From: Bacteroidia bacterium
GTDB taxonomy: Bacteria > Bacteroidota > Bacteroidia > UKL13-3
Assembly (NCBI GenBank): GCA_019695215.1
Contig: JAIBAK010000006.1
Location: 42,280-106,279, forward strand
Direction: 5' to 3'
Length of the DNA stretch: 64,000 bases
This document shows, piece by piece, positions 44,886-52,270 of the stretch. Every line of letters begins with the position of its first letter. The first letter of the stretch is position 1. Position numbers and translations under genes: made by a program. The notes beneath the pieces were generated by a model. It worked only from the letters and a program-made list of their open reading frames with translations, searched no databases and was not told the DNA's origin.

Positions 44886-45791
44886 ATGAAAAAGTATATT
44901 TACGCCATGTTCTTGTTGCTTCCTTTTGCTTTTAGCGCACACCCGGTAAATGCGCAGGATTCTATTGGCACCAAAAAAATAAACGGACAGGTTTTTATTC
45001 AATATAAAGTAGGGAAGGGCGAAGGGTTAAACGCTATCTGTCGCAAATACAATGTAAAAAAAGAGGATGTTCTTGCTGCCAATCCCGGAATGAAAGAAAC
45101 CCTGAACCTCGGGCAAATCATTTTAATACCCTCAACTGCCGTGGCGCAAACGCCCCCGCAAAAAGTACAGGCCAAACCTGTTTCGGTAAATGAAACTCAT
45201 GCCGAAGCCGATGCGGATAAACAAGCCGAGCATATCCCAACCGATGCTAAAAAAAGACCCGACTCGTACACGGTAAAAGCAGGAGAAACTATGTATAAAA
45301 TATGCACCCTGTTTAACGTGAGCGAAGCTGACGTAAGAAAATGGAACAACATGACTGATAATAACCTGAAGGAAGGACAGGTACTTTGGTTAAAACCCAT
45401 GAATAGGGCATCGCTTCCGCCACCGGTGTTGCCTGCCAAAAAAGATTCGTTAAAAAATCCGGTGGCTGCGCAGGCATCATCCGAACCGCACCCCATGGCT
45501 ACTTCTGTAGGAATAAAAGAACGCGAAGAAAACGGAATGGCCCGCTGGTTTCTTGATGATGAAATGAGCGGAGGAAAATTACTGGCCCTGCATAAAACAG
45601 CTCCCGTAGGAACCATTATTAAAATCACGAATAAAATAAATGGCAAATCGGTTTTTGTGCGTGTGGTAGGTACCTTACCCGATACCGATGAGAACAAAAA
45701 CATCCTGATAAAAATAAGCCGTACCACTGCCGAAAAAATAGGCATGCGCGATGAACAGGCACAGGTAAAATTAAATTATTCGCTCGAATAA
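44886..45791 (+). CDS. Exported protein with two LysM domains and an RlpA-like double-psi barrel
   Basis: 301 residues. Signal peptide ending VNAQ. LysM 1 at about 38-82 (YKVGKGEGLNAICRKYNV) and LysM 2 at about 133-176 (YTVKAGETMYKICTLFNV) bind peptidoglycan. A Pro/Lys linker leads to a C-terminal domain (about 212-300) with LALHKTAPVGTIIKITN and FVRVVGTLPDTDENKNILI, the RlpA-like DPBB pattern. RlpA proteins cut or bind denuded glycan strands, so a cell-wall role is likely. Catalytic residues not verified. Confidence 0.85.
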   Translation: MKKYIYAMFLLLPFAFSAHPVNAQDSIGTKKINGQVFIQYKVGKGEGLNAICRKYNVKKEDVLAANPGMKETLNLGQIILIPSTAVAQTPPQKVQAKPVSVNETHAEADADKQAEHIPTDAKKRPDSYTVKAGETMYKICTLFNVSEADVRKWNNMTDNNLKEGQVLWLKPMNRASLPPPVLPAKKDSLKNPVAAQASSEPHPMATSVGIKEREENGMARWFLDDEMSGGKLLALHKTAPVGTIIKITNKINGKSVFVRVVGTLPDTDENKNILIKISRTTAEKIGMRDEQAQVKLNYSLE

Positions 45792-45846
45792 AATTCCGTT
45801 TACATTAAGGTTATATTCGCATAAATAATAGCTGCTCTTTTCGTTT

Positions 45847-46332
45847 ATGCGTATTAATTACCTGCTTATTTTTTTAGTTTCTTTTCTGTTATCCTGCTCT
45901 TCCGGTCAGCCTAAAACCTGGGAGCAGATTAAAATGTCCGGACTCGCTTACCCAACCGATTCCATTGTAACTGACAGTTCAGCTGCCATAACAAAAGGGA
46001 AAAGCTGGATAAATTTCGCTTATCAAAATTATGCTTACCGCAGTTACTGTCCGTACCATATTGCCGCAGAGTTTAACCTGAACGATTCATTAGTCAATTC
46101 CATTGTTCAGGAAGACCCGTTGCTGGCAGCCAAATTACTTTCTTACCATTTAAAACAATACGGAGTAACCCATTTTGCCGGACAATCGCTTTCGGGCACT
46201 TCATTAGTTTTATCTTTTTATACCGAAAAGTTAAAAAATCCTGTCAGCATCATGCAGTCTTTTTCCATTCCGTGCAAAACCACTTTTAACGAAGACCCCG
46301 ACTGGATTTCGTATAAAAAGCAAAGCAACTAA
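45847..46332 (+). CDS. Hypothetical lipoprotein
   Basis: 161 residues. Signal with FLLSC as lipobox (Cys18). No family recognised; the mature part is mixed alpha/beta (YQNYAYRSYCPYHIAAEFNL in the middle). It lies 12 bases before the dnaE-like gene and could share its transcript, but a functional link is not evident. Confidence 0.65.
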   Translation: MRINYLLIFLVSFLLSCSSGQPKTWEQIKMSGLAYPTDSIVTDSSAAITKGKSWINFAYQNYAYRSYCPYHIAAEFNLNDSLVNSIVQEDPLLAAKLLSYHLKQYGVTHFAGQSLSGTSLVLSFYTEKLKNPVSIMQSFSIPCKTTFNEDPDWISYKKQSN

Positions 46333-46344
46333 AAACGGTGGGTT

Positions 46345-49317
46345 ATGTTGCTCAATTGCCATACCTATTACAGTTTATGTTACGGCACGCTGGCGCCCGA
46401 AGATTTGCTGAAAATGGCAAAAGAAAACGGACATCAGGCAATTGTACTCAGCGATATTAATAATACATCAGCCTGCTTAAACACCCTGCGCATTGCTGCA
46501 GAATATGGAGTAAAGGTAGTACCGGGCATCGATTTCCGGAATGGCATAAAACAGCAGTACATTGGAATTGCCCAAAATAATAACGGGTTTAAAAACCTGA
46601 ACACGCACTTAACGGAACACCTTGCCCGCAATCTGCCTTTTGATGCTGTTGCTCCCGAACTTTCCGATATGTTTATCATCTATCCGTTTCGAGCCTACAC
46701 CGGACACCCGTTGCGTCCCAATGAATATGTAGGAATTCAGTACAGCGACCTGAGCAAATTTGAATTTAATTCAAAAGGCGTTTCAACTGCAAAATTGGTA
46801 TGCCTGCAACTGGTTTCGTTTACAGATAAAAAAAGTTTTAATGCGCATCGGTTGCTTCGAGCCATTGATACCAATAACCTGTTGAGTAAGCTTCCGCTTA
46901 GCGAGCAGGGAACCCCTGATGAGGTCATGCTTTCGGACGCGGAATTAAAAAAACAATTCCAAAACTATCCGGATATTATTTCGAATACGCTGCATTTACT
47001 TCAAAGCAGCAGTGTTTCTTTTACCTATGGCAAATTTGCCAATAAAAACCTAAAGCACTTTACCGGCAGCGCGAAGGGTGATATGGAGTTGCTGCGTAAC
47101 GAAGCTGAAAAAGGCATAATCTACCGCTTTCCAAATCCATCAACCATGGTGATGGAACGCATGGAAAAGGAACTGGGAATTATTGAGCAAATGGGTTTTG
47201 CTTCCTATTTTTTAATTAATTGGGAAATTGTATCCTATGCCCGAAGCAAGGGATATTATTATGTGGGAAGGGGAAGCGGAGCGAATAGTTTGGTAGCCTA
47301 CCTGCTGCGTATAACCGATGTGGATCCAATTGAACTTGATTTGTATTTCGAACGCTTTATCAACCCGTTTCGAAGCAATCCCCCCGATTTTGATATTGAC
47401 TTTTCATGGACCGACCGCGATGATATAACTGAGCATATTTTTAAACGGTTTGGAGAGGGGGGAAGGGCTGCTCTTTTGGGAACTTACAGCACATTTAAGC
47501 GCGATGCCGTGATGCGCGAACTGGGCAAAGTGTTTGGCCTGCCACCCGAAGAGATTGATGCACTTCAACGCACCAATACTGCACCTAAAGAGGATAAATT
47601 GGCACAATTAGTCATTACGTATAGCCAATACCTGCACGATTTCCCGAGTCATTTAAGCATTCACTCCAGCGGAATACTCATTTCCGAAGAACCTCTCACC
47701 ACTTACTCCGGATTGTTTATGCCTCCCAAGGGTTATCCCACCACGCAGTTCAGCATGATTGAGGCTGAGGATATCGGGTTGTATAAGTTTGATATCCTAA
47801 GCCAGCGCGGACTTGGAAAAATTAAGGATGCCTTAACGCTGATTAAAGAAAATAAAGGAGTGAATGCCGATATACATGATATTCCCAAACTGCTGAAAGA
47901 CGAAAAAATTAAAGAATTACTGCGTTCGGGTAAAGCCATCGGTTGTTTTTATGTAGAGTCTCCGGCCATGCGCATGTTGCTTTGCAAACTAAAGGCCGAT
48001 GATTATTTACGGCTGGTAGCTGCCAGTTCTATTATTCGCCCCGGGGTGTCGAAAAGCGGTATGATGCGGGAGTATATTTTACGTTTCCGAAACGAAAAAC
48101 TAAGGGAAAAAGCCTGGAATGAACTTCCGGAGTTGTACAATATTCTGGAAGAAACCTATGGCGTAATGGTATATCAGGAAGACGTAATAAAAGTAGCACA
48201 CAGCTTTGCCGGGCTCACACTTGCCGAGGCCGATTACCTGCGCAGAGGCATGAGCTGGAAATTTAAACAGCGTACCGAATTTGGTCTGGTGCGTAACCGA
48301 TTTTTTGATAATTGTCGCGCAAAAGGATATGATTCAAAAACAATTACAGCTATCTGGAATCAGATTGAAAGTTTTGCCAATTTTGCTTTTTCCAAAGGAC
48401 ACTCGGCCAGTTATGCCGTAGAAAGTTACCAGGCTTTATACCTCAAAGCTTATTTTCCGGTAGAATATATGGTGGCCACTTTAAACAACGGAGGTGGCTT
48501 TTATCGGCCCGAAGTTTACCTGCACGAGGCTTTTTTACATGGAGCCGTTATTAACCCGCCCTGTGTAAATAACAGCACCGCACACTACGAATTGAAGGGC
48601 AATCAAATTTACCTGAGTCTTGCGCTTATAGCCGAACTGGAGCAAAACGTTTTCGAGCATATCCTGCAAGCCCGTAATCGTGACGGAGTTTTTAAAAGTC
48701 TGCCCGATTTTATGGAGCGGGTTCCCGTTTCGTTAGAGCAACTCCGCTTATTAATTTCGGCCAATGCATTTGCGTTTACCGGTAAAAAGAAACAGGCTTT
48801 GTTGTGGGAAGCCCACCTGTTAGCGTCAGGCAATAAAAGCAACCCGGCACTTTCAACAGCACTGTTTCCCAAAACACATAAAACCTATGAATTACCACCA
48901 TTGCAGGAAAGCTGGGTAGAAGAAGCCTATAAAGAAATGGAGCTGTTTGGATTTACCTTCAAACTGCCGTTTTACCTGCTGCAAAACCAGGAATTGCCTG
49001 AGCTAAAGGCAAGCGAACTGAACCAATACACTGGCAGGCAGGTTGAAATTGTAGGTTATCTGATAACGGTAAAACAAACCCGAACGGCTGCATCAGAGAA
49101 AATGTTTTTCGGAACTTTTTTAGACAAACACGGCAACTGGATTGATACCGTTCATTTCCCCGATACGACTAAAAAATATCCCTTTGCCGGCAAAGGCTGT
49201 TATTTAATACGCGGTAAGGTGGTTGAAGAATTCGATTTTATATGCATGGAGGTTAGCAGCCTCCAGCGGTTAGATTATTATGACAGGGAAAGTAATATCC
49301 CAGACAAATATGCTTAG
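46345..49317 (+). CDS. DNA polymerase III alpha subunit, short second-copy (DnaE2/ImuC-like)
   Basis: 990 residues versus roughly 1,150-1,500 for replicative DnaE of this phylum. PHP domain at 1-230, polymerase palm with PPDFDIDFSWTDRD (about 349-362, two catalytic Asp) and YKFDILSQRGLG (third Asp region), HSASYAVESYQALYLKAYFP in the fingers, then an OB-fold (about 880-975). The PHP metal site looks degraded: the first His is Asn (LNCHTYYS) and the usual DH reads DI (LSDINN), so no PHP proofreading is expected. These features point to the error-prone translesion type. The usual imuA/imuB partners are not in this window. Confidence 0.85.
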   Translation: MLLNCHTYYSLCYGTLAPEDLLKMAKENGHQAIVLSDINNTSACLNTLRIAAEYGVKVVPGIDFRNGIKQQYIGIAQNNNGFKNLNTHLTEHLARNLPFDAVAPELSDMFIIYPFRAYTGHPLRPNEYVGIQYSDLSKFEFNSKGVSTAKLVCLQLVSFTDKKSFNAHRLLRAIDTNNLLSKLPLSEQGTPDEVMLSDAELKKQFQNYPDIISNTLHLLQSSSVSFTYGKFANKNLKHFTGSAKGDMELLRNEAEKGIIYRFPNPSTMVMERMEKELGIIEQMGFASYFLINWEIVSYARSKGYYYVGRGSGANSLVAYLLRITDVDPIELDLYFERFINPFRSNPPDFDIDFSWTDRDDITEHIFKRFGEGGRAALLGTYSTFKRDAVMRELGKVFGLPPEEIDALQRTNTAPKEDKLAQLVITYSQYLHDFPSHLSIHSSGILISEEPLTTYSGLFMPPKGYPTTQFSMIEAEDIGLYKFDILSQRGLGKIKDALTLIKENKGVNADIHDIPKLLKDEKIKELLRSGKAIGCFYVESPAMRMLLCKLKADDYLRLVAASSIIRPGVSKSGMMREYILRFRNEKLREKAWNELPELYNILEETYGVMVYQEDVIKVAHSFAGLTLAEADYLRRGMSWKFKQRTEFGLVRNRFFDNCRAKGYDSKTITAIWNQIESFANFAFSKGHSASYAVESYQALYLKAYFPVEYMVATLNNGGGFYRPEVYLHEAFLHGAVINPPCVNNSTAHYELKGNQIYLSLALIAELEQNVFEHILQARNRDGVFKSLPDFMERVPVSLEQLRLLISANAFAFTGKKKQALLWEAHLLASGNKSNPALSTALFPKTHKTYELPPLQESWVEEAYKEMELFGFTFKLPFYLLQNQELPELKASELNQYTGRQVEIVGYLITVKQTRTAASEKMFFGTFLDKHGNWIDTVHFPDTTKKYPFAGKGCYLIRGKVVEEFDFICMEVSSLQRLDYYDRESNIPDKYA

Positions 49318-49366
49318 TAGCAATTATTTATCTTTTTCATCTTACCCTATAATTAATATTATGTTA

Positions 49367-49374
49367 AATAACTA
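49367..49374. repeat. Left target-site duplication AATAACTA
   Basis: Identical to 52215-52222 and not extended on either side: exactly 8 bp, the length made by IS1595-family transposases. Confidence 0.85.
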
Positions 49375-49399
49375 GGCAACCATATACAAAAGAGACCAA
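49375..49399 (+). repeat. Left terminal inverted repeat
   Basis: Twenty-five bases matching the right end at 19 positions; the inner block GACCAA is identical. Confidence 0.75.
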
Positions 49400-49543
49400 G
49401 AGGGTACAATCCTCTCGCCTAAAGATAAAAAAAGTGTAATAAAATACCTGTGCGGAATTAGTAAGCATATCCCGCTGGAGGTAAAATCTACTCAGAAATG
49501 GCAGAACGAAATTAGTTCTGTTTTGTCGGCCTTAAACGTCTAA
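49376..49543 (+). other. Open frame without start codon, running in from the element's left end
   Basis: Fifty-five sense codons then TAA (49541-49543). The translation looks protein-like: ATIYKRDQEG, KKSVIKYLCGISKH, EVKSTQKWQN, ending SSVLSALNV. There is no ATG, GTG or TTG in frame where a start would be needed. In the same frame the flanking DNA has ATG at 49361 followed by three codons and a TAG (49373-49375) that straddles the insertion junction. It may be a broken gene, or an end-frame that is only translated when the element lands in a suitable frame. Confidence 0.4.
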
Positions 49544-49559
49544 GCCATGAACACTAACA

Positions 49560-50003
49560 CTAAGGTTGTATTTGGGGTTCGTTTCCCTTTTGACTATTGT
49601 AACGTCCCTGTTCATTTAAGAGCCAAGTCGGAAGGTAATACTGGCTTATATCTGTCGGGCGAATCTTTGAGTAGTCGAGTTCCTGAGCCATTTCAAACAA
49701 TAACCCCATTAGGGCGTCTTGATGTTCCAAATAATTTACGGTATTCAGCGCATCTCGGTATGCTTTGTAAGCATTCAGGACGTTCTTATTCCGATAAAAA
49801 GCAATGGGAATATAATTCACAGCCCTTACCCATTCATAAGAACCTGTTTGCTCGGCTCTCATCTGAAATAAGGTTAAAAATACGTAACGTTTGTCGTCCC
49901 TTTTGCGGGTAATCCTGTTATGAAAAAATCCTACATAAAAAGCAATAATAGGGCTACTAATAATAGCCACTATTTCGATGTGGTCTTTAATAAATTGTAA
50001 CAT
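49560..50003 (-). CDS. DUF6680-like membrane protein (IS cargo)
   Basis: 147 residues. One N-terminal membrane helix (IEIVAIISSPIIAFYVGFF), then a cytoplasmic helical part: DDKRYVFLTLFQMRAE, YEWVRAVNYIPIAFYRNKNV and KAYRDALN. The helix followed by a KR-FLTLM-like helix and N-LN-I-VF block resembles DUF6680, seen in phage and accessory regions. A plus-strand open frame over the same bases is its shadow. It is divergent from the transposase with 33 bases between them. Function unknown. Confidence 0.68.
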   Translation of the reverse strand: MLQFIKDHIEIVAIISSPIIAFYVGFFHNRITRKRDDKRYVFLTLFQMRAEQTGSYEWVRAVNYIPIAFYRNKNVLNAYKAYRDALNTVNYLEHQDALMGLLFEMAQELDYSKIRPTDISQYYLPTWLLNEQGRYNSQKGNEPQIQP

Positions 50004-50036
50004 AGTATTAAGGTTTAGAACTGTAAAGATATAAAA

Positions 50037-50951
50037 ATGAAAGATTTTAACAACTTGCTTGAACTTCTTACCTACTTCAAAGACGATACAGTTTGCAGGG
50101 AGTATTTAGAGGCTATCAGGTGGGCTGACGGGATTACTTGCCCTCATTGTGGTTCTTCGCGGTTTTATAAATTTAAGTCTGGCGTTAAGTACAAATGTGC
50201 AGCTAATACCTGCTACAAGAAATTCAGCGTAACAGTTGGGACTGTGTTTGATTCGGCTAAGATTCCCCTTCGCAAATGGTTTGTTGCCATGTACCTTGTT
50301 ACTTCTCATAAAAAAGGTATCAGTTCCTATCAGTTGGGACGTGATGTTGGGGTTACACAGAAAACCGCTTGGTTTATGCTTCACAGGTTGCGGGAATTGT
50401 CGGAAAACGGGTTAGAGAAATTGACTGGCGAAGTCGAAATAGACGAGACCTACATTGGTGGACGTGAGCGGAATAGAAAAATAAGTAAAAAAACAGGGGT
50501 ACAAGGACGACCTACTAACCTACCTCCTGTTTTGGCTATGGTTCAACGGGGTGGTGGGGTAAGAGCGTTTCAGATTCCAGATGTTCGCGGGTTTACGCTT
50601 ACTTCGAAGGTATTTGAGAATGTGGCAGATGGTACACGGGTAATGACAGACGGGTTTTCGGGGTACTATATGCTCCGCTCCCGCTATTCCCACGAATCAG
50701 TAAACCATAGCAATGAAGAATGGGTGCGCGGGGACGTGCATACTAATACGGTGGAAGGATTCTTTGGATTAATGAAACGGGGTGTTATTGGAATTTATCA
50801 CCAGATAAGCCCTAAACACCTTCAACGGTATTGCAACGAGTTTGCATTTAGATACAGCACCCGCGAACTGGGCGAAGGTGAGCGCATGAATGTTGCGCTT
50901 GGTAATATGAACAAGGTGTTGAGGTATAAAAAACTGGTAGGTAAGAAATGA
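50037..50951 (+). CDS. IS1595-family (ISXO2-like) DDE transposase
   Basis: 304 residues. N-terminal zinc ribbon (CPHC at 35-38; CAANTC at 54-59), a helix-turn-helix-like region (SSYQLGRDVGVTQKTAWFML) and an ISXO2-like catalytic domain. The acidic triad is Asp136 in VEIDETYIGG, Asp205 in VMTDGFSGYY and Glu240 in NTVEGFFGLMKR. All appear intact and the length is normal, so the enzyme may be active. Its stop overlaps the next ATG by four bases. Confidence 0.95.
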   Translation: MKDFNNLLELLTYFKDDTVCREYLEAIRWADGITCPHCGSSRFYKFKSGVKYKCAANTCYKKFSVTVGTVFDSAKIPLRKWFVAMYLVTSHKKGISSYQLGRDVGVTQKTAWFMLHRLRELSENGLEKLTGEVEIDETYIGGRERNRKISKKTGVQGRPTNLPPVLAMVQRGGGVRAFQIPDVRGFTLTSKVFENVADGTRVMTDGFSGYYMLRSRYSHESVNHSNEEWVRGDVHTNTVEGFFGLMKRGVIGIYHQISPKHLQRYCNEFAFRYSTRELGEGERMNVALGNMNKVLRYKKLVGKK

Positions 50952-51109
50952 GTGTTTGGGAGATAGTGTTTTTAATAACAGGTATTAGTATAGGGGTGGC
51001 CGCTGGTGTTTGGTTTTGGTTCGAAATAGACAAAACCCAAAATAGAATTAAGAAAAGAAACTCATTTAAGGTTGGTTCCAATAAATTGCAAAACAAATCC
51101 GATAATTAA
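50948..51109 (+). CDS. Small membrane protein coupled to the transposase
   Basis: 53 residues. The ATG shares bases with the transposase stop (ATGA). One membrane helix (IVFLITGISIGVAAGVWFWF) and a basic Asn/Lys-rich tail (KTQNRIKKRNSFK). It overlaps the 3' end of the opposite-strand gene by 48 bases. Too short for confident recognition; the coupling and single clean helix argue it is real. Confidence 0.5.
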   Translation: MSVWEIVFLITGISIGVAAGVWFWFEIDKTQNRIKKRNSFKVGSNKLQNKSDN

Positions 51110-51355
51110 GCAACCAAGACCAACTCTTGACCAAAATATTATCTTCTTATTACGTTTCTCTATATCTGCTTCCATTTTCTTATATTCATCTTCTTCCCAT
51201 ATCGGATTAGCACCTAAAACCCCCATGTTTTCAGGTGGTGTTTCAATATATTCGCTTGGCAAACCATATCTGAATAATAAGAGTGCGCCAATAATGTCCA
51301 GTATTATGCCAATTGATGAAAACCAATTAAACTCCCACATATTAGATAGGCACAT
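51062..51355 (-). CDS. Two-helix membrane protein (IS cargo)
   Basis: 97 residues. Helix 1 IGIILDIIGALLLFRYGL, an extramembrane loop with charged WEEDEYKKMEADIEKRNKK, helix 2 VGLGCLIIGFVLQFIG. This hairpin layout is common in small accessory-region proteins of unknown function. Its ATG overlaps the stop of the upstream 39-residue gene by one base (TAATG). Confidence 0.62.
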   Translation of the reverse strand: MCLSNMWEFNWFSSIGIILDIIGALLLFRYGLPSEYIETPPENMGVLGANPIWEEDEYKKMEADIEKRNKKIIFWSRVGLGCLIIGFVLQFIGTNLK

Positions 51356-51474
51356 TAATTTCCCTGCTTCGGTTTATCCTGTGGCTTTACAGCCAGTTTC
51401 AATAGGTCATTGAACGTCCCTTTAACCTTAATTTTTTGGTGCTTGTCGGGCTTGGGTTGCTTTGATTTAGCCAT
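51355..51474 (-). CDS. Small basic protein, 39 residues (IS cargo)
   Basis: ATG at 51474. Sequence opens MAKSKQPKPDKHQKIKVKG, then TFNDLLKLAVKPQDK. Lys/Pro-rich ends around KVKGTFNDLLKLAV, a layout I recognise from small uncharacterised Bacteroidota proteins. A minus-strand TATTTTCG (51479-51486) ends four bases before the start. Coupled to the two-helix membrane protein. Confidence 0.55.
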   Translation of the reverse strand: MAKSKQPKPDKHQKIKVKGTFNDLLKLAVKPQDKPKQGN

Positions 51475-51533
51475 AATACGAAAATAGGAATTTTCAGGGA
51501 CTTTGTTACCTTTATGACCTAAACCTTAATATT

Positions 51534-52151
51534 ATGGGAAACGAAGAAAAACATCAAATGCAATTAGAGTTAATTGGACGTGTAAATAGATTTAGGGGCA
51601 TTTTGCTTCAATCTTTCATAGGGATTGAACATATACTTGGACATTGTGTTGCCGTTATTAAGTACAATGGGGTTTATGCAGATTATTATAAAAAGTTTAA
51701 AACCGCAAAAATGGTAATTAATGATTTTTTAGAGTGTTATGAATCAGAAAAGGGTTTACTAAATAAATACTTCACCTCTAAGGAAGATTTTAACGCTGAT
51801 TTATTTGAATTAGTAAAAATAAGAGATATAGCAGCACACTTTCAATGGTTTAACACTGCCGAAGCAGTAAAGAAAACAATTGCAGAGCAAACTGTATTTT
51901 TTATGTCTTATCGGTTTGGGGCGGAGGCATTCTATGGAATAAGCCAAGAATCCGCACGTGAATTTCAGGCCAACTGCCTAAAGTTTGCAGATACTCTTGC
52001 TCTATTTCAGCAAGACCTAAATCAAAAATACGCAATTCCTCTCTATGGGGAGAATCCAGATGGAATGCCTGAGAGTGGGGAGTATATTGAGATTGTTCCG
52101 TTGGTAAGTCTAAAGAATCCAATTATTCCCCCCCACACTAAAGGGAAATAA
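51534..52151 (+). CDS. HEPN-like protein (IS cargo)
   Basis: 205 residues, mostly helical at the N-terminus. RFRGILLQSFIGIEHILGH opens the first helix, and LVKIRDIAAHFQWF carries Arg97-x4-His102, the Rx4-6H motif of HEPN-domain ribonucleases and their relatives. Many such proteins are toxins, anti-phage effectors or RNA-processing factors; inactive relatives also exist. No partner nucleotidyltransferase (MNT) gene is beside it. The C-terminal third is Pro/Glu-rich and probably unstructured. Confidence 0.6.
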   Translation: MGNEEKHQMQLELIGRVNRFRGILLQSFIGIEHILGHCVAVIKYNGVYADYYKKFKTAKMVINDFLECYESEKGLLNKYFTSKEDFNADLFELVKIRDIAAHFQWFNTAEAVKKTIAEQTVFFMSYRFGAEAFYGISQESAREFQANCLKFADTLALFQQDLNQKYAIPLYGENPDGMPESGEYIEIVPLVSLKNPIIPPHTKGK

Positions 52152-52191
52152 AGACGGGGGTTAAACAAATTTTAAAAGGCTGACCGTCTTT
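52150..52191 (+). terminator. Possible terminator at the right end of the element
   Basis: AAAGACGG and CCGTCTTT pair over 8 bases around a 26-base loop with an inner AT-rich stem; partly inside the right inverted repeat. Weak. Confidence 0.35.
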
Positions 52192-52214
52192 GGTCTTTAT
52201 TGTAAGTGGTGGGC
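52190..52214 (-). repeat. Right terminal inverted repeat
   Basis: Reverse complement starts GCCCACCACTTACAATAAAG; 19 of 25 positions match the left end. Confidence 0.75.
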
Positions 52215-52222
52215 AATAACTA
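52215..52222. repeat. Right target-site duplication AATAACTA
   Basis: Exact copy of 49367-49374. Confidence 0.85.
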
Positions 52223-52234
52223 TCAACTAAATAA

Positions 52235-52254
52235 AGCCCGATTTTATTCGGGCT
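52235..52254. terminator. Terminator for the TPR gene (formerly shared with dnaE-like)
   Basis: AGCCCGA and TCGGGCT with a six-base loop; read leftward it is followed by TTTATTT. Without the insertion it would lie just after the dnaE-like stop. Confidence 0.7.
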
Positions 52255-52270
52255 CTATCGCGATCAAGGG

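Larger units (their letters stand above)
49375..52214. mobile_element. IS1595-family (ISXO2-like) insertion sequence with cargo genes, 2,840 bp
   Basis: The limits are set by the 8-bp duplication AATAACTA on both sides and by terminal inverted repeats. The left end from 49375 (GGCAACCATATACAAAAGAG...) and the reverse complement of the right end (GCCCACCACTTACAATAAAG...) match at 19 of the first 25 positions. Inside are an open frame without start, a DUF6680-like gene, the DDE transposase, a 53-residue membrane protein, a membrane/basic small-protein pair and a HEPN-motif protein. Cargo genes are known for IS1595-family elements. It is inserted between the dnaE-like gene and a terminator. Confidence 0.88.

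Noticed and set aside
49547..49912. 121-codon plus-strand frame inside the insertion element
   Set aside because: It is antisense to the minus-strand membrane protein gene 49560-50003, which has a proper membrane helix and a recognisable family pattern; the plus frame does not.
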